From Maribacter sp. HTCC2170 (GTDB taxonomy: Bacteria; Bacteroidota; Bacteroidia; Flavobacteriales; Flavobacteriaceae): 64,000 bases of DNA. The stretch spans positions 3,468,001-3,532,000 of the forward strand of contig NC_014472.1 of the NCBI RefSeq assembly GCF_000153165.2, written 5' to 3'. The translations under genes and the position numbers were made by a program. The stretch's first letter is position 1, and every line of letters begins with the position of its first letter. The notes under the pieces were generated by a model. It did not search any database. It was not told the origin of the DNA and worked only from the letters and a program-made list of their open reading frames with translations. Below are positions 7,653-16,762 of the stretch, in pieces.

Positions 7653-9485
7653 ATGAACAAGACAATAAACATAAATCTCGCAAATAGGCTATTTCATATG
7701 GACGAAGTGGCATTCAACAAAATGCGTCGTTATTTGGAAGCCATAAAACGTTCATTCGCCAATACCCCTGGAAGCGATGAAATACAAGCAGATATAGAAG
7801 CTCGTATCGCTGAACTTTTTTATGAGAAACTAGAAAATGAAAGACAGGTCATTACCATAAAAGAGGTAGATGAAGTAATTGCAGTAATGGGTCAGCCTGA
7901 AGATTATATGATCGATGAGGACATTTTTGATGATGAGCCACAACCTAAATCAAAAACTTCAAAATCAACAACAGGCAGAGTAAAGAAACTCTATAGAGAT
8001 ATTGAACATAAGTATATTGGCGGTGTTTGCTCCGGTTTGGAGCATTACCTTGGTTTTGATGCCCTATGGATTCGATTGATATTCATTCTTTTAGCGGTCA
8101 CCACTGGCTTTGGGTTCATTGCCTATATTTTACTATGGATCTTGGTTCCAGAGGCCGTAACTACATCCCAAAAATTGGATATGACGGGAAAGGCCGTGAA
8201 TATCAGCAATATAGAGCGTAAAGTCAAAGAAGGGTTTGATGACGTTGCTGATAAAGTGAAAAGTGTAGATTATGAAAAAATGGGGAATAAGGTCAAAAGC
8301 AGTAGTAAAACCTTTTTCGACACCCTTGGAGATGTTATAATGTTTCTTTTCAAAGTTTTAGGAAAGTTCATCGGTATTTTATTGATCATCATTGGAGCGG
8401 CAACTTTAATAGGATTATTCGTAGGCTTGTTCACTGTGGGCGTGTTAGACATGATTCATATTCCAGGTGTTGATTTCTATAATATGGTGAACTCTACAAG
8501 TGCACCGGTTTGGGTAGTTTCTTTACTGGCATTCTTTGTAGTAGGTATACCTTTCTTTTTCGTTCTTTATTTAGGACTGAAAATATTGGTGAACAACCTT
8601 AAATCTATAGGAAATATTCCTAAATTCTCCTTACTGGGGCTTTGGTTGATATCATTGATAACGTTAGTGGTCTTAGGAATAAGACAAGCTGCAGCCCAGG
8701 CATATTCAGATAGCGTTTCAACTGAGCAGACCATTAACTTCGAAGTACCGAGTGACACCTTGCAGATCAGTATGAATTCTTCTGAATTATATCAAAAAAG
8801 AAGAAACATGGCTATTGATGGTGTCATGGTAACAGCTAATGAATCTGGAGAAGAAGTAATGGTATCAGATGACGTACGTCTTTCACTTAAAAAGTCTAAA
8901 GACAGCGTTGTTCGAATCAAAATTAGAAAAGATGCCAATGGTAGTTCTTTCAACGAGGCCAAGGAAATTGCTGGCAATATCGAGTATGATTACGCTGTAG
9001 AAGGAAACACCATTGTTTTGGATGATTTCTTGATTACTTCGATGAACAATAAATTCAGAGATCAAGAAGTATGGGTAACTCTTTATGTTCCCGAAGGAAA
9101 AACAATCAAATTTGACAATGAATCTGTCCGTTGTATTAGAATGGGCACCCGAAATGATAGGGATATGGGCCGTTGTGATGTACCTGACCATATTTGGACC
9201 ATGGGTGGTGACGGAGAACTCAAATGCCAAGATTGTCCAGAGATTATTGAGGATGAAGATGAAGAAGGTGACAACCATATTATCATAAATGGTGAAGGCA
9301 TAGATATCGATATAAAGGACAATGGAGATTCATTCGAAATGAAAATTAATGAAGATGGTGTCAAAATCAAGGCAGATGACAATGCTGATGGCGAGGTCTT
9401 GAACATTGATTTGAATGGTGAAGGCGACGGACTCAAAATGAATATCGATGAGGAGGGTGTCGAAATAAAAACCAAGGACAACTAA
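7653..9485 (+). CDS. PspC-domain membrane protein with acidic C-terminal repeats
   Basis: 610 residues. Residues 1-95 form a helical N-terminal region (SDEIQADIEARIAELFYEKL, a DUF1700-like antisigma pattern). The PspC domain follows at about 111-169 (LYRDIEHKYIGGVCSGLEHYLG) with its transmembrane helix at 140-165, then several more hydrophobic helices to about residue 350. The rest is extracytoplasmic and very acidic, ending in related segments (GEGIDIDIKDNGDSF and GEGDGLKMNIDEEG) that look like degenerate repeats. PspC proteins sense or respond to envelope stress. It is coupled to padR (2-nt gap) and followed by DUF2807. Confidence 0.88.
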   Translation: MNKTININLANRLFHMDEVAFNKMRRYLEAIKRSFANTPGSDEIQADIEARIAELFYEKLENERQVITIKEVDEVIAVMGQPEDYMIDEDIFDDEPQPKSKTSKSTTGRVKKLYRDIEHKYIGGVCSGLEHYLGFDALWIRLIFILLAVTTGFGFIAYILLWILVPEAVTTSQKLDMTGKAVNISNIERKVKEGFDDVADKVKSVDYEKMGNKVKSSSKTFFDTLGDVIMFLFKVLGKFIGILLIIIGAATLIGLFVGLFTVGVLDMIHIPGVDFYNMVNSTSAPVWVVSLLAFFVVGIPFFFVLYLGLKILVNNLKSIGNIPKFSLLGLWLISLITLVVLGIRQAAAQAYSDSVSTEQTINFEVPSDTLQISMNSSELYQKRRNMAIDGVMVTANESGEEVMVSDDVRLSLKKSKDSVVRIKIRKDANGSSFNEAKEIAGNIEYDYAVEGNTIVLDDFLITSMNNKFRDQEVWVTLYVPEGKTIKFDNESVRCIRMGTRNDRDMGRCDVPDHIWTMGGDGELKCQDCPEIIEDEDEEGDNHIIINGEGIDIDIKDNGDSFEMKINEDGVKIKADDNADGEVLNIDLNGEGDGLKMNIDEEGVEIKTKDN

Positions 9486-9617
9486 GATTAATTACAACTC
9501 AGTATCAATAATCAACAACTGGGCTGAAAAGAATAGTGAAAACAATAAATAAAATAGATATTTAGACATCAATTAACAACAATCAAAAGCCCTTTGGGCA
9601 AACCTAAAAAAACAATC

Positions 9618-10349
9618 ATGACAACACTAGTAAGAATTACAATCGCACTGATCATGTCGTTATTCCTAAGTTCATGTGGAATTGACATTAATTTTGGAGA
9701 TTTTGGAAGTGGAAAAAAAGGCAACGGAGTAGTAACAAGTGAAACAAGGGAAGTTACCGGGGATTTTACCGTAGTTTCTGCTTCAGAAGGTCTTGACGTT
9801 TATGTAACCGATGGTGATGAATTTGAAATAACAGTGGAGGCAGATGAGAATATTATTGATCTTATCGCTACAGATATCAAAAATGATAGATTACGTATTC
9901 ATGCTGAGGAAAACATTGGTAGAGCTACGAAAAAAGTTTATGTTACATTACCCGAGGTTAGAGGTTTAAGAAGCTCTAGTGGTGCCCATTTAAGCACAGA
10001 AAATGTAGTACATTCAGATAAATTGGAGATTGATGCCAGTAGTGGAGCCAATCTTAACATTGAAATGGAAGTAAGTGAAGTAGATATTGATGCCAGTAGC
10101 GGAGCAAACTTAAGTCTGTCTGGTGATGCAAGTACCGTATTTATAGATGCTAGTTCGGGGGCTAACATTAATGCCAAGAAGTTATTGTCAGAAGTTTGTC
10201 TTGCAGGTGCAAGCAGCGGCGGAAACCTTTCTGTAAACGTCTCTAAAGATTTAACTGCCGATGCAAGCAGTGGTGGAAACATCTCTTACTCTGGTGAACC
10301 TAGGGTTACCAAGAAGAAATCGGTATCAGGAAGTGTACATAAGAACTAA
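9618..10349 (+). CDS. DUF2807 head-GIN domain lipoprotein
   Basis: 243 residues from ATG 9618; an in-frame TTG at 9594 is less likely because the ATG starts directly before the signal peptide. The lipobox is FLSSCG (Cys20). The mature part has VTSETREVTGDFTVVSASEGLDVYVTDGDEFEITVEADENI, typical of DUF2807 (putative auto-transporter adhesin head GIN). After it come about six copies of a short repeat, (I)DASSGANL or variants (10030-10290), consistent with rungs of a right-handed beta-helix. It is the third gene of the padR-pspC unit and ends at a terminator. Confidence 0.88.
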   Translation: MTTLVRITIALIMSLFLSSCGIDINFGDFGSGKKGNGVVTSETREVTGDFTVVSASEGLDVYVTDGDEFEITVEADENIIDLIATDIKNDRLRIHAEENIGRATKKVYVTLPEVRGLRSSSGAHLSTENVVHSDKLEIDASSGANLNIEMEVSEVDIDASSGANLSLSGDASTVFIDASSGANINAKKLLSEVCLAGASSGGNLSVNVSKDLTADASSGGNISYSGEPRVTKKKSVSGSVHKN

Positions 10350-10374
10350 AAATCAATTAAAAACCAACGCTGTC

Positions 10375-10402
10375 AAAGCCACCATAAATTCGGTGGCTTT
10401 TT
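10375..10402 (+). terminator. intrinsic terminator after the DUF2807 gene
   Basis: A 9-bp perfect stem AAAGCCACC (10375-10383) / GGTGGCTTT (10392-10400) with an 8-nt loop, followed by T-rich sequence. It ends the padR-pspC-DUF2807 transcript. Confidence 0.85.
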
Positions 10403-10451
10403 CATTTTTTTGTCACGTTGGTTTATCTATATTAGTACAAACTTTATTGGC

Positions 10452-11465
10452 ATGCAGATTAGCTTAAAAAAATATACGCTTGAGCTTAAACACACCTTTA
10501 GTATCTCACGCGAATCCCATGATTTTCAGGATACTTTAATCGCTGGGCTTACACTCAACGGAAAGACCGGTTATGGTGAAGCAACTTCAAATCCGTATTA
10601 CAAGATTACGGCAGAAAGCATGATTAAAGAAATCGAAGGAATCAAAAACGAAATTGAATCTTTTGAGTTTACTACACCGGAATCTTTTCACAGTTTTCTT
10701 GAAGAAAAAGAGTTGAGCAATTTTGCCATCTGCGCACTAGATTTAGCTGCACATGACCTGTATGGAAAATTATTGGGCAAACCATTATATGAGATTTGGG
10801 GCACTAATAATGACCAATACCCGACAACGAACTATACTATTGGAATTGCCGAATTAGATACAATGGTGGCAAAAATGAAAGAAAAACCTTGGCCAATCTA
10901 TAAAATCAAATTAGGTACCGACAATGATGTGGCAATTATTCGAGAACTAAGAAAACATACAACCGCAACGTTCAGAATTGATGCCAACTGTGCATGGTCG
11001 GCAGAAGAAACTATAGCCAACGCTCCTCAATTAAAAGAATTGGGGGTCGAGTTTTTAGAGCAACCTTTGCAGGCCGATGATTGGGCCGGTATGGAAAAGG
11101 TAATGCACCAATGCGTTCTACCAGTGATTGCGGACGAAAGTTGTATCGTTGAATCAGACGTTGAAAAGTGTGGTTTACATTTTAACGGAATAAATATTAA
11201 GCTTACGAAATGTGGCGGCCTCACTCCTGCCCTACGTATGATCAAAAAAGCAAAATTAATGGGATTAAAAGTGATGGTAGGTTGCATGACTGAATCCTCT
11301 GTGGGTATTTCTGCAATTGCCCAATTACTGCCTCAATTAGACTATGTTGACATGGATGGTGCTATCCTCTTAAAGCGAGATATTGCCAACGGAGTTCGAA
11401 TTGGTGAAGATGGAAGTGTAGTGTTCCCAACTTTAGGAGGTAGCGGCGTAACCCTAAACCAATGA
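10452..11465 (+). CDS. L-Ala-D/L-Glu (dipeptide) epimerase, enolase superfamily
   Basis: 337 residues from ATG 10452 (the in-frame TTG at 10410 lies directly behind the terminator and is unlikely). Enolase-superfamily residues are all present: KIK catalytic pair (Lys151, Lys153), metal ligands Asp178 (DANCAW), Glu203 (EQPL) and Asp228 (DES), and Lys253 on the other face (LTKCGG). The KCGGLTPALRM and GCMTESSVGI segments are typical of dipeptide epimerases such as YcjG, which epimerise L-Ala-D-Glu from murein for recycling. The stop overlaps the next start by 4 nt (ATGA). Confidence 0.88.
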   Translation: MQISLKKYTLELKHTFSISRESHDFQDTLIAGLTLNGKTGYGEATSNPYYKITAESMIKEIEGIKNEIESFEFTTPESFHSFLEEKELSNFAICALDLAAHDLYGKLLGKPLYEIWGTNNDQYPTTNYTIGIAELDTMVAKMKEKPWPIYKIKLGTDNDVAIIRELRKHTTATFRIDANCAWSAEETIANAPQLKELGVEFLEQPLQADDWAGMEKVMHQCVLPVIADESCIVESDVEKCGLHFNGINIKLTKCGGLTPALRMIKKAKLMGLKVMVGCMTESSVGISAIAQLLPQLDYVDMDGAILLKRDIANGVRIGEDGSVVFPTLGGSGVTLNQ

Positions 11466-12508
11466 CACATTATATTGATGGCTTTCCTGGTCGAGAATTG
11501 AGCATTGATCATAAAAAGTATCTTTATTTTGGAGGAACTTCTTATTTAGGGCTTCAAACTGATGTAGAGTTTCAAGACTTGTTTATCGCTAAGGTGAGAC
11601 AATATGGCACGAATTATGGCGCTTCAAGAAAATCGAATATCAGACTTAAGGTATTTGAACTAGCCGAACAATTGTTGGCTGATCTGACCGGCTGTGAATC
11701 GGCCCTCACACTTTCCTCTGGTTATTTGGCAGGCCAATTTATTGCTCAACATTTTAACAAGTCGGCATACAAACTTTTTTATGCACCCAATACACATTCC
11801 GCTTTATATAATAATTACAATAAGCCATATACAAGTTTCGAAATGCTTGGAAAGGCGATAACTGAGCATCTTTCCAAGAATAAAGAAGTAACGCCTGTAG
11901 TGTTCATAGATTCCATTGACTTTGATGGATGTAATTACCCGCATTTTGAAGAACTCAAAATACTTCCGCTAGATCAGACTATACTTGTGGTTGACGATTC
12001 ACACGGAATTGGGGTAATAGGTGAAAATGGGAGTGGCGTTTATAAAACCCTTAAAAAATATAATACAAAAGAATTGGTAGTATGTTGTTCTCTTGGTAAA
12101 GGTTTCGGAATTCAAGCTGGGGTCGTACTGGGTTCAATTAATAGGGTGAACAAACTTCAAAATAGCGCTTTTTTTGGTGGGGCAAGTCCAGCAGCACCTT
12201 GCAGTTTGGCGACCTTCATTGAGGCGCAATCTATCTATACATCTAAGCGCAAACAACTTCGGTCAAATATTGAATTATTCAGAAGACTAGTTAAAAAGAT
12301 TAATACATTCAGTTTCATGGAAGATCATCCATCCTTTGGCTTTGAGAACAAGGACCTAAGTCAATATCTTGAAGAGCATGGATTCATGCTCACCAATTTC
12401 AATTACCCTGAGGAAAGCTCAACGGTAATGAGTAGGATTGTTTTAAGCAGTCACCACCATAAAAACGATATTAAACTGTTGACAGATACTATAAATCAAT
12501 TTATTTGA
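11462..12508 (+). CDS. alpha-oxoamine synthase-like PLP enzyme (KBL/BioF family)
   Basis: 348 residues, fold-type I PLP enzyme. It shows the alpha-oxoamine-synthase signature VVDDSHGIGVIGENGSG (Asp179, His181) and the PLP lysine in SLGKGFG (Lys213). Relatives are 2-amino-3-ketobutyrate CoA ligase and 8-amino-7-oxononanoate synthase, but at 348 residues it is shorter than both (about 390). The N-terminal part lacks the first ~40 residues. Its 4-nt overlap with the dipeptide epimerase suggests a linked role, for example use of an amino acid released from muropeptides. The exact substrate is unknown. Confidence 0.75.
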   Translation: MTHYIDGFPGRELSIDHKKYLYFGGTSYLGLQTDVEFQDLFIAKVRQYGTNYGASRKSNIRLKVFELAEQLLADLTGCESALTLSSGYLAGQFIAQHFNKSAYKLFYAPNTHSALYNNYNKPYTSFEMLGKAITEHLSKNKEVTPVVFIDSIDFDGCNYPHFEELKILPLDQTILVVDDSHGIGVIGENGSGVYKTLKKYNTKELVVCCSLGKGFGIQAGVVLGSINRVNKLQNSAFFGGASPAAPCSLATFIEAQSIYTSKRKQLRSNIELFRRLVKKINTFSFMEDHPSFGFENKDLSQYLEEHGFMLTNFNYPEESSTVMSRIVLSSHHHKNDIKLLTDTINQFI

Positions 12509-12628
12509 GACATTCTTTTTTTAACAGGTAATGAAGTATCTTATACCTGATTATGGGTTCATAAATTATGAATTTAACAGAATTTTTAGTATATTTTGTT
12601 AATTGTTTAACTCCTAAAAAACACCACC

Positions 12629-13099
12629 ATGAAAAAATTATTTGGCTCGGTTTTCTTACTATTGATTTTTATTTCCTTAATAGGATTTACATCTACGAAA
12701 CCAGATACGATGCATACCATAGAAGGTACATGGGAGCTTCAAAGCTTCTACAACTTCGATGGCCAGGATATTGTTGATACCTTACTAACCGATGTTGGTT
12801 ATAGACAGGTTAAAATGTATTACAATGGAAGGATTATGTGGTCGAGGACAACGGCAGAAGACACTAAGGATGCTGATGGTAATGATGTGGTTGGAAAATT
12901 CGGTTATGGCACTTACAGAATTACTGATAACCAATTGATTGAAGTAATAGAATATGGTGATGAGGGTATGTTAACAGGTAAAGACTCTGTTCGTACATTT
13001 GTATTTGAACTTTGGCTAAAAGATGATATGTACAGTCAGATAAATATTGACGGCGAAGGAAATAGGATTTTTTCTGAGAACTACAAAAGAATAGATTAG
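12629..13099 (+). CDS. exported lipocalin-like hypothetical protein
   Basis: 156 residues: a signal peptide or anchor (residues 4-22, no lipobox cysteine), then a small beta-rich domain opening with IEGTWELQSFYNF, which resembles the first strand of lipocalin-like domains. It contains no cysteine, so the export signal is not of lipoprotein type. It stands alone, ends at a hairpin shared with trxB, and has no informative neighbours. Function unknown. Confidence 0.6.
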   Translation: MKKLFGSVFLLLIFISLIGFTSTKPDTMHTIEGTWELQSFYNFDGQDIVDTLLTDVGYRQVKMYYNGRIMWSRTTAEDTKDADGNDVVGKFGYGTYRITDNQLIEVIEYGDEGMLTGKDSVRTFVFELWLKDDMYSQINIDGEGNRIFSENYKRID

Positions 13100-13117
13100 A
13101 TTATCATTTAAATCATT

Positions 13118-13145
13118 AAAAAGGTCTGCAATGCAGCCCTTTTTA
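13118..13145. terminator. bidirectional terminator between convergent genes
   Basis: Hairpin with arms AAAAAGG..CTGCA and TGCAG..CCTTTTT around 13118-13145, A-rich on one side and T-rich on the other, lying between the convergent 156-residue protein gene and trxB. It can serve both. Confidence 0.7.
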
Positions 13146-13167
13146 ATTTTATGAATTGACTAAATAC

Positions 13168-14133
13168 CTAGGCTACCTCTTCTGGTGCTTCAATCGCAGC
13201 CAAATAACGTTCCGCATCCAAGGCCGCCATACAACCGGTACCGGCTGCTGTTACAGCTTGTCTGTATTCCTTATCTTGCGCATCTCCGCACGCAAAAACA
13301 CCTGGTAAATTGGTTTTTGTTGATTTTCCTTTCGTCACGATATAACCGGTATCATCCATATCAATCTTACCTTTGAAAATATCAGTATTTGGTTTGTGGC
13401 CAATCGCAACAAAAAGTCCTGTTATCGCAATATCTTCTTTTTCATTGGTTTGGTTGTTGACCATTCTTAAACCTTCAACAACCTGCTCGCCCAGAACCTC
13501 ATCTACTTCAGTATTGTATTTAACCTCAAGATTAGGTAGGCTATTTACACGATGTTGCATAGCTTTTGAAGCCCTCATATAATCTTTACGTACCAACATG
13601 GTAACCTTATTACAGATATTTGCCAAATATGATGCTTCCTCTGCTGCAGTATCACCTGCCCCTACAATTGCCACGTCCTGACCTTTATAAAAGAAACCAT
13701 CACAAACCGCACAGGCAGATACTCCACCTCCACGTAAGCGCTGTTCACTTGGAATATTTAAATATTTGGCAGTTGCCCCCGTTGAAATTATTATAGTCTC
13801 AGCTTCGATAGTTTTGTCGTTATCCACAATTGCTTTATGAATACCACCAACTTCAGTACTCAATTCAACAGCCGTAATCATTCCTATCCTAACCTCAGTA
13901 CCAAAACGTTCAGCTTGTTGTTGTAATTGAACCATCATTGTAGGACCATCTATTCCTTCAGGATATCCAGGAAAGTTATCAACTTCGGTAGTGGTGGTCA
14001 ACTGCCCTCCAGGTTCCATTCCTGTATACAATAACGGTTTAAGGTCAGCACGGGATGCATAAATTGCTGCAGTATAACCTGCGGGGCCAGACCCGATAAT
14101 CAATGTTTTTACTCTTTCTACTTTCTCAGACAT
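13168..14133 (-). CDS. trxB: thioredoxin-disulfide reductase
   Basis: 321 residues, full length. FAD-binding GSGPAGYTAAIYASRA (residues 14-29), the redox motif CAVC (Cys141, Cys144) and the NADPH-binding GAGDTAAEEA are intact, as is the C-terminal FAD contact GVFACGDAQD. The enzyme uses NADPH to reduce thioredoxin, and a small thioredoxin is encoded at 24848. It is divergent from the cardiolipin synthase gene. One Fnr-like box lies between them but is placed for cls rather than for trxB. Confidence 0.96.
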   Translation of the reverse strand: MSEKVERVKTLIIGSGPAGYTAAIYASRADLKPLLYTGMEPGGQLTTTTEVDNFPGYPEGIDGPTMMVQLQQQAERFGTEVRIGMITAVELSTEVGGIHKAIVDNDKTIEAETIIISTGATAKYLNIPSEQRLRGGGVSACAVCDGFFYKGQDVAIVGAGDTAAEEASYLANICNKVTMLVRKDYMRASKAMQHRVNSLPNLEVKYNTEVDEVLGEQVVEGLRMVNNQTNEKEDIAITGLFVAIGHKPNTDIFKGKIDMDDTGYIVTKGKSTKTNLPGVFACGDAQDKEYRQAVTAAGTGCMAALDAERYLAAIEAPEEVA

Positions 14134-14267
14134 ATTCTATTACTTCTATAAAGATTATAAAACAAAAGTAGCTTTTTTGCAAAAAACCTTACATCGAAAG
14201 TTATCAAAAGTTATTATGCCAAAATCAATAAAAATTACCATCGTAATTTCCATAAAACAACGTGATA

Positions 14268-14279
14268 TGACAAGAGTCA
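14268..14279 (+). promoter_or_regulatory. Fnr-like box A (upstream of cls)
   Basis: Palindrome TGACAAGAGTCA, form TGAY-N4-RTCA. A TAATTTTA -7-like element starts at 14304, 30.5 bp from the centre, one base more than the usual 29.5 bp of this island. The predicted start near 14316 leaves a leader of about 20 nt to cls. Confidence 0.6.
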
Positions 14280-14335
14280 TAAAATTGAAGGTATTGTTTT
14301 GAGTAATTTTATACAATATACTCTAGAAGTAATAA

Positions 14336-15760
14336 ATGTACTGGATAATAGCACTTATTCTTTATCTAATCATTGCCATTGGCATGGTCATTAGTCTTCT
14401 TGTGAATGGAATTAAGCCAGCCAAAACTTTAGCCTGGCTACTTACCATTTTCACTATTCCCGTTGGTGGAATTCTGCTTTATTGGATGTTAGGTCGAAAT
14501 AGAAGAAAATACTCTTGGAAAGACTTACAGGAAGATAGGGCAATCACAGCGTATTTAGAACGACTTGAGGCAGAGAGAAATAAAGCGGTATTTGAGCCCA
14601 ATGTTCGTTTAAGCAATAAAGTTGCCAGACTTATAGCAAAAAATTCAGGTTTTATACCCACCAGTCAAAATGAGGTAGTACTACTGAAAGATGGTAAGGC
14701 AACATTCGATGCTATATTCGAGGCGCTAGAAGCTGCAAACAGCTATATTTATTTACTTTATTACATTTTTGAGGAAGGTGAATTGGCAGAGCGTCTTATG
14801 ACGCTCTTCGAAGAAAAAGTCGCTCAAGGAGTAAAAATAAAAATCATATATGACGGGGTAGGTAGCTATACTCTAAGCAAGAAGTACATTAAAAACCTTA
14901 AATCTATTGGCGTTGAAGTTTATCCTTTTCTTCCCTTCAAATTTGGTCGTTTTCTTGCTTCTATAAACTATAGAAACCACCGAAAAATAATCATTGTAGA
15001 TGGGAAGGTCGCTTTCACCGGAGGAATTAATATTTCTGATAAATATCTGAAAGGCGATTTGGTCTTGGGGAAATGGCACGATATGCATTTACAATTAAAA
15101 GGGCCATCGGTTTTGGATCTACAGGTGGTCTTCATAATAGATTGGTTCTTGGTATCTGGTGATACGTCTGAAATGGAAACAAAACTACCCGCAATCCCTA
15201 AAGCCAAAGGCAATAAACTTGTACAAATTATCTATGGAGGTCCCGATGATTACTTTTCACCTATTGGACAGGCATATTTTTCTATGATCAATAATGCAAA
15301 AGAGTACATCTACATTACCAACCCCTACCTAATTCCTGGCACGGCAATTTTAAAAGCGCTTGAGGTCGCTGCCAATAGTGGTATTGATGTTCGTCTATTG
15401 GTATCTGCCCAAGCCGATAGCACCCTAGTAAAATGGAGTGTGCAATCCTATTTTGAATCCCTGTTAAAGGCGGGGGTCAAAATTTATCTTTTTCCAGATG
15501 GTTTTTTACATAGCAAAATCATTGTTTCCGATAATAAACTAGTCTCAATTGGGACGGCTAATATGGATATTCGCAGTTTCGAACAGAATTATGAAGTAAA
15601 TGCCGTGGTTTACGATGAATATATTGCCACACTTTTAAAAAATGATTTTTTAAACGATGTGGAACATAGTATTCAATTGAATTATGAGACTTTTAAAGAC
15701 CGACCATATTTTGATAAACTAAAAGAGGGATTTGCAAAGGTCTTTAGCCCACTTTTATAA
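14336..15760 (+). CDS. cls: cardiolipin synthase
   Basis: 474 residues. Two N-terminal transmembrane helices (1-22 and about 32-51) are followed by two phospholipase-D domains with complete HxK(x)4D motifs: His215-Lys217-Asp222 followed by GG, and His391-Lys393-Asp398 followed by GTAN. This is the bacterial ClsA/Cls architecture, which joins two phosphatidylglycerols to cardiolipin in the inner membrane. Its promoter region carries Fnr-like box A, so it may be part of the stress regulon of this island. It converges on the D-lactate dehydrogenase gene with a 6-nt overlap. Confidence 0.93.
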   Translation: MYWIIALILYLIIAIGMVISLLVNGIKPAKTLAWLLTIFTIPVGGILLYWMLGRNRRKYSWKDLQEDRAITAYLERLEAERNKAVFEPNVRLSNKVARLIAKNSGFIPTSQNEVVLLKDGKATFDAIFEALEAANSYIYLLYYIFEEGELAERLMTLFEEKVAQGVKIKIIYDGVGSYTLSKKYIKNLKSIGVEVYPFLPFKFGRFLASINYRNHRKIIIVDGKVAFTGGINISDKYLKGDLVLGKWHDMHLQLKGPSVLDLQVVFIIDWFLVSGDTSEMETKLPAIPKAKGNKLVQIIYGGPDDYFSPIGQAYFSMINNAKEYIYITNPYLIPGTAILKALEVAANSGIDVRLLVSAQADSTLVKWSVQSYFESLLKAGVKIYLFPDGFLHSKIIVSDNKLVSIGTANMDIRSFEQNYEVNAVVYDEYIATLLKNDFLNDVEHSIQLNYETFKDRPYFDKLKEGFAKVFSPLL

Positions 15761-16762
15761 AACCAAGGTTTCATATCCCAGTTCATTTTTACATTCCTCG
15801 CCATCTGCCCAGCAATTAAGATTTGCAAAGGTGATATCCGCAATATTTTTAAGGGCCTCTTTGGTGACATAACCTTGGTGAGGGGTAAGCAGTACATTTT
15901 CAAAAGAAAGTAGGGTCAGTAATCTTTCATCCTGAATGCCCCTAGCGGAATGGTCTTTAAAGAATATTCCCTTTTCTTTTTCGTATACATCGGTGGCGTA
16001 GCCAGCTATTCTTTTTTCTTTTAAAACTTTGATCAGGGTTTTTGTGTCAACGACGGCACCACGAGCTGTGTTCAAAAGCACAACAGTGGGTTTCATTAAG
16101 TTAAAGGCATTTTCTGACACCATATAGTGTGTTTCATGTGTCAATGGTACGTGAAGACTAATAATATCTGATTGTGCATATAACTCTTCAAGGCTTGTAT
16201 ATTTCACTTGGTACTTCTCGACAAGATCACCATTTGGTTGCAAATCATGCGCAAGAATATTGCAACCAAAACCATGCATTATCTTTACCATGACCGAACC
16301 GATTCTTCCAACTCCAATGACCCCTACAGTCTTATGAACCAAATCACAACCTAAAAGGTTCTTTTGATCAAAGTTATGGGCATGTACTTGCTTGTCAGCT
16401 ACAATGATTTTCCTGTTGATGGTCATTAATAATGCCACTGCAAGCTCTGCAATCGCATTTGGTGAATAATCTGGAGCATTGGCAACCTTTAGGCCGAAAC
16501 GCTTTGCAGCCTTTATTTGAATATTGTTATACCCGGCAGAACGAAGCGTTATATACTTTACGCCCAAATCTCTCAACTTTTCTAGAACAACCAGACTAGC
16601 ATCATCCCCTGAAAAAATACTTATTGCCTCAAAACCAATAGCTTTGATAGCAGTATTTGAATCCAGAGCTTCAGGAATGTACCTTACTTTATGCTGCGCG
16701 GAATTCGCCTTTTCAAGAAAAGGAATTTCAAAATCCTTAGCGCTATAAACTAGTAACTTCAT
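15755..16762 (-). CDS. ldhA: D-lactate dehydrogenase (D-2-hydroxyacid dehydrogenase)
   Basis: 335 residues. The NAD-binding motif GVIGVGRIGS and the catalytic set of the family are visible: Arg in NTARGAVVD, Glu in the YEKEKG region and His in TPHQGYVT. The phrases LLNTARGAVVDTKTL and GYATDVYEKEKGIFF(K)DHS are characteristic of fermentative D-lactate dehydrogenases. The enzyme reduces pyruvate to D-lactate and regenerates NAD+. It overlaps the upstream lipoprotein gene by 20 nt and is the last gene of a three-gene unit behind Fnr-like box B, which supports a role at low oxygen. Confidence 0.88.
   Translation of the reverse strand: MKLLVYSAKDFEIPFLEKANSAQHKVRYIPEALDSNTAIKAIGFEAISIFSGDDASLVVLEKLRDLGVKYITLRSAGYNNIQIKAAKRFGLKVANAPDYSPNAIAELAVALLMTINRKIIVADKQVHAHNFDQKNLLGCDLVHKTVGVIGVGRIGSVMVKIMHGFGCNILAHDLQPNGDLVEKYQVKYTSLEELYAQSDIISLHVPLTHETHYMVSENAFNLMKPTVVLLNTARGAVVDTKTLIKVLKEKRIAGYATDVYEKEKGIFFKDHSARGIQDERLLTLLSFENVLLTPHQGYVTKEALKNIADITFANLNCWADGEECKNELGYETLVL

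Noticed and set aside
9083-9481. Long open frame on the minus strand inside the PspC gene
   Set aside because: It is Ser/Pro-rich antisense of the acidic tail of a clear gene and has no promoter or family match.
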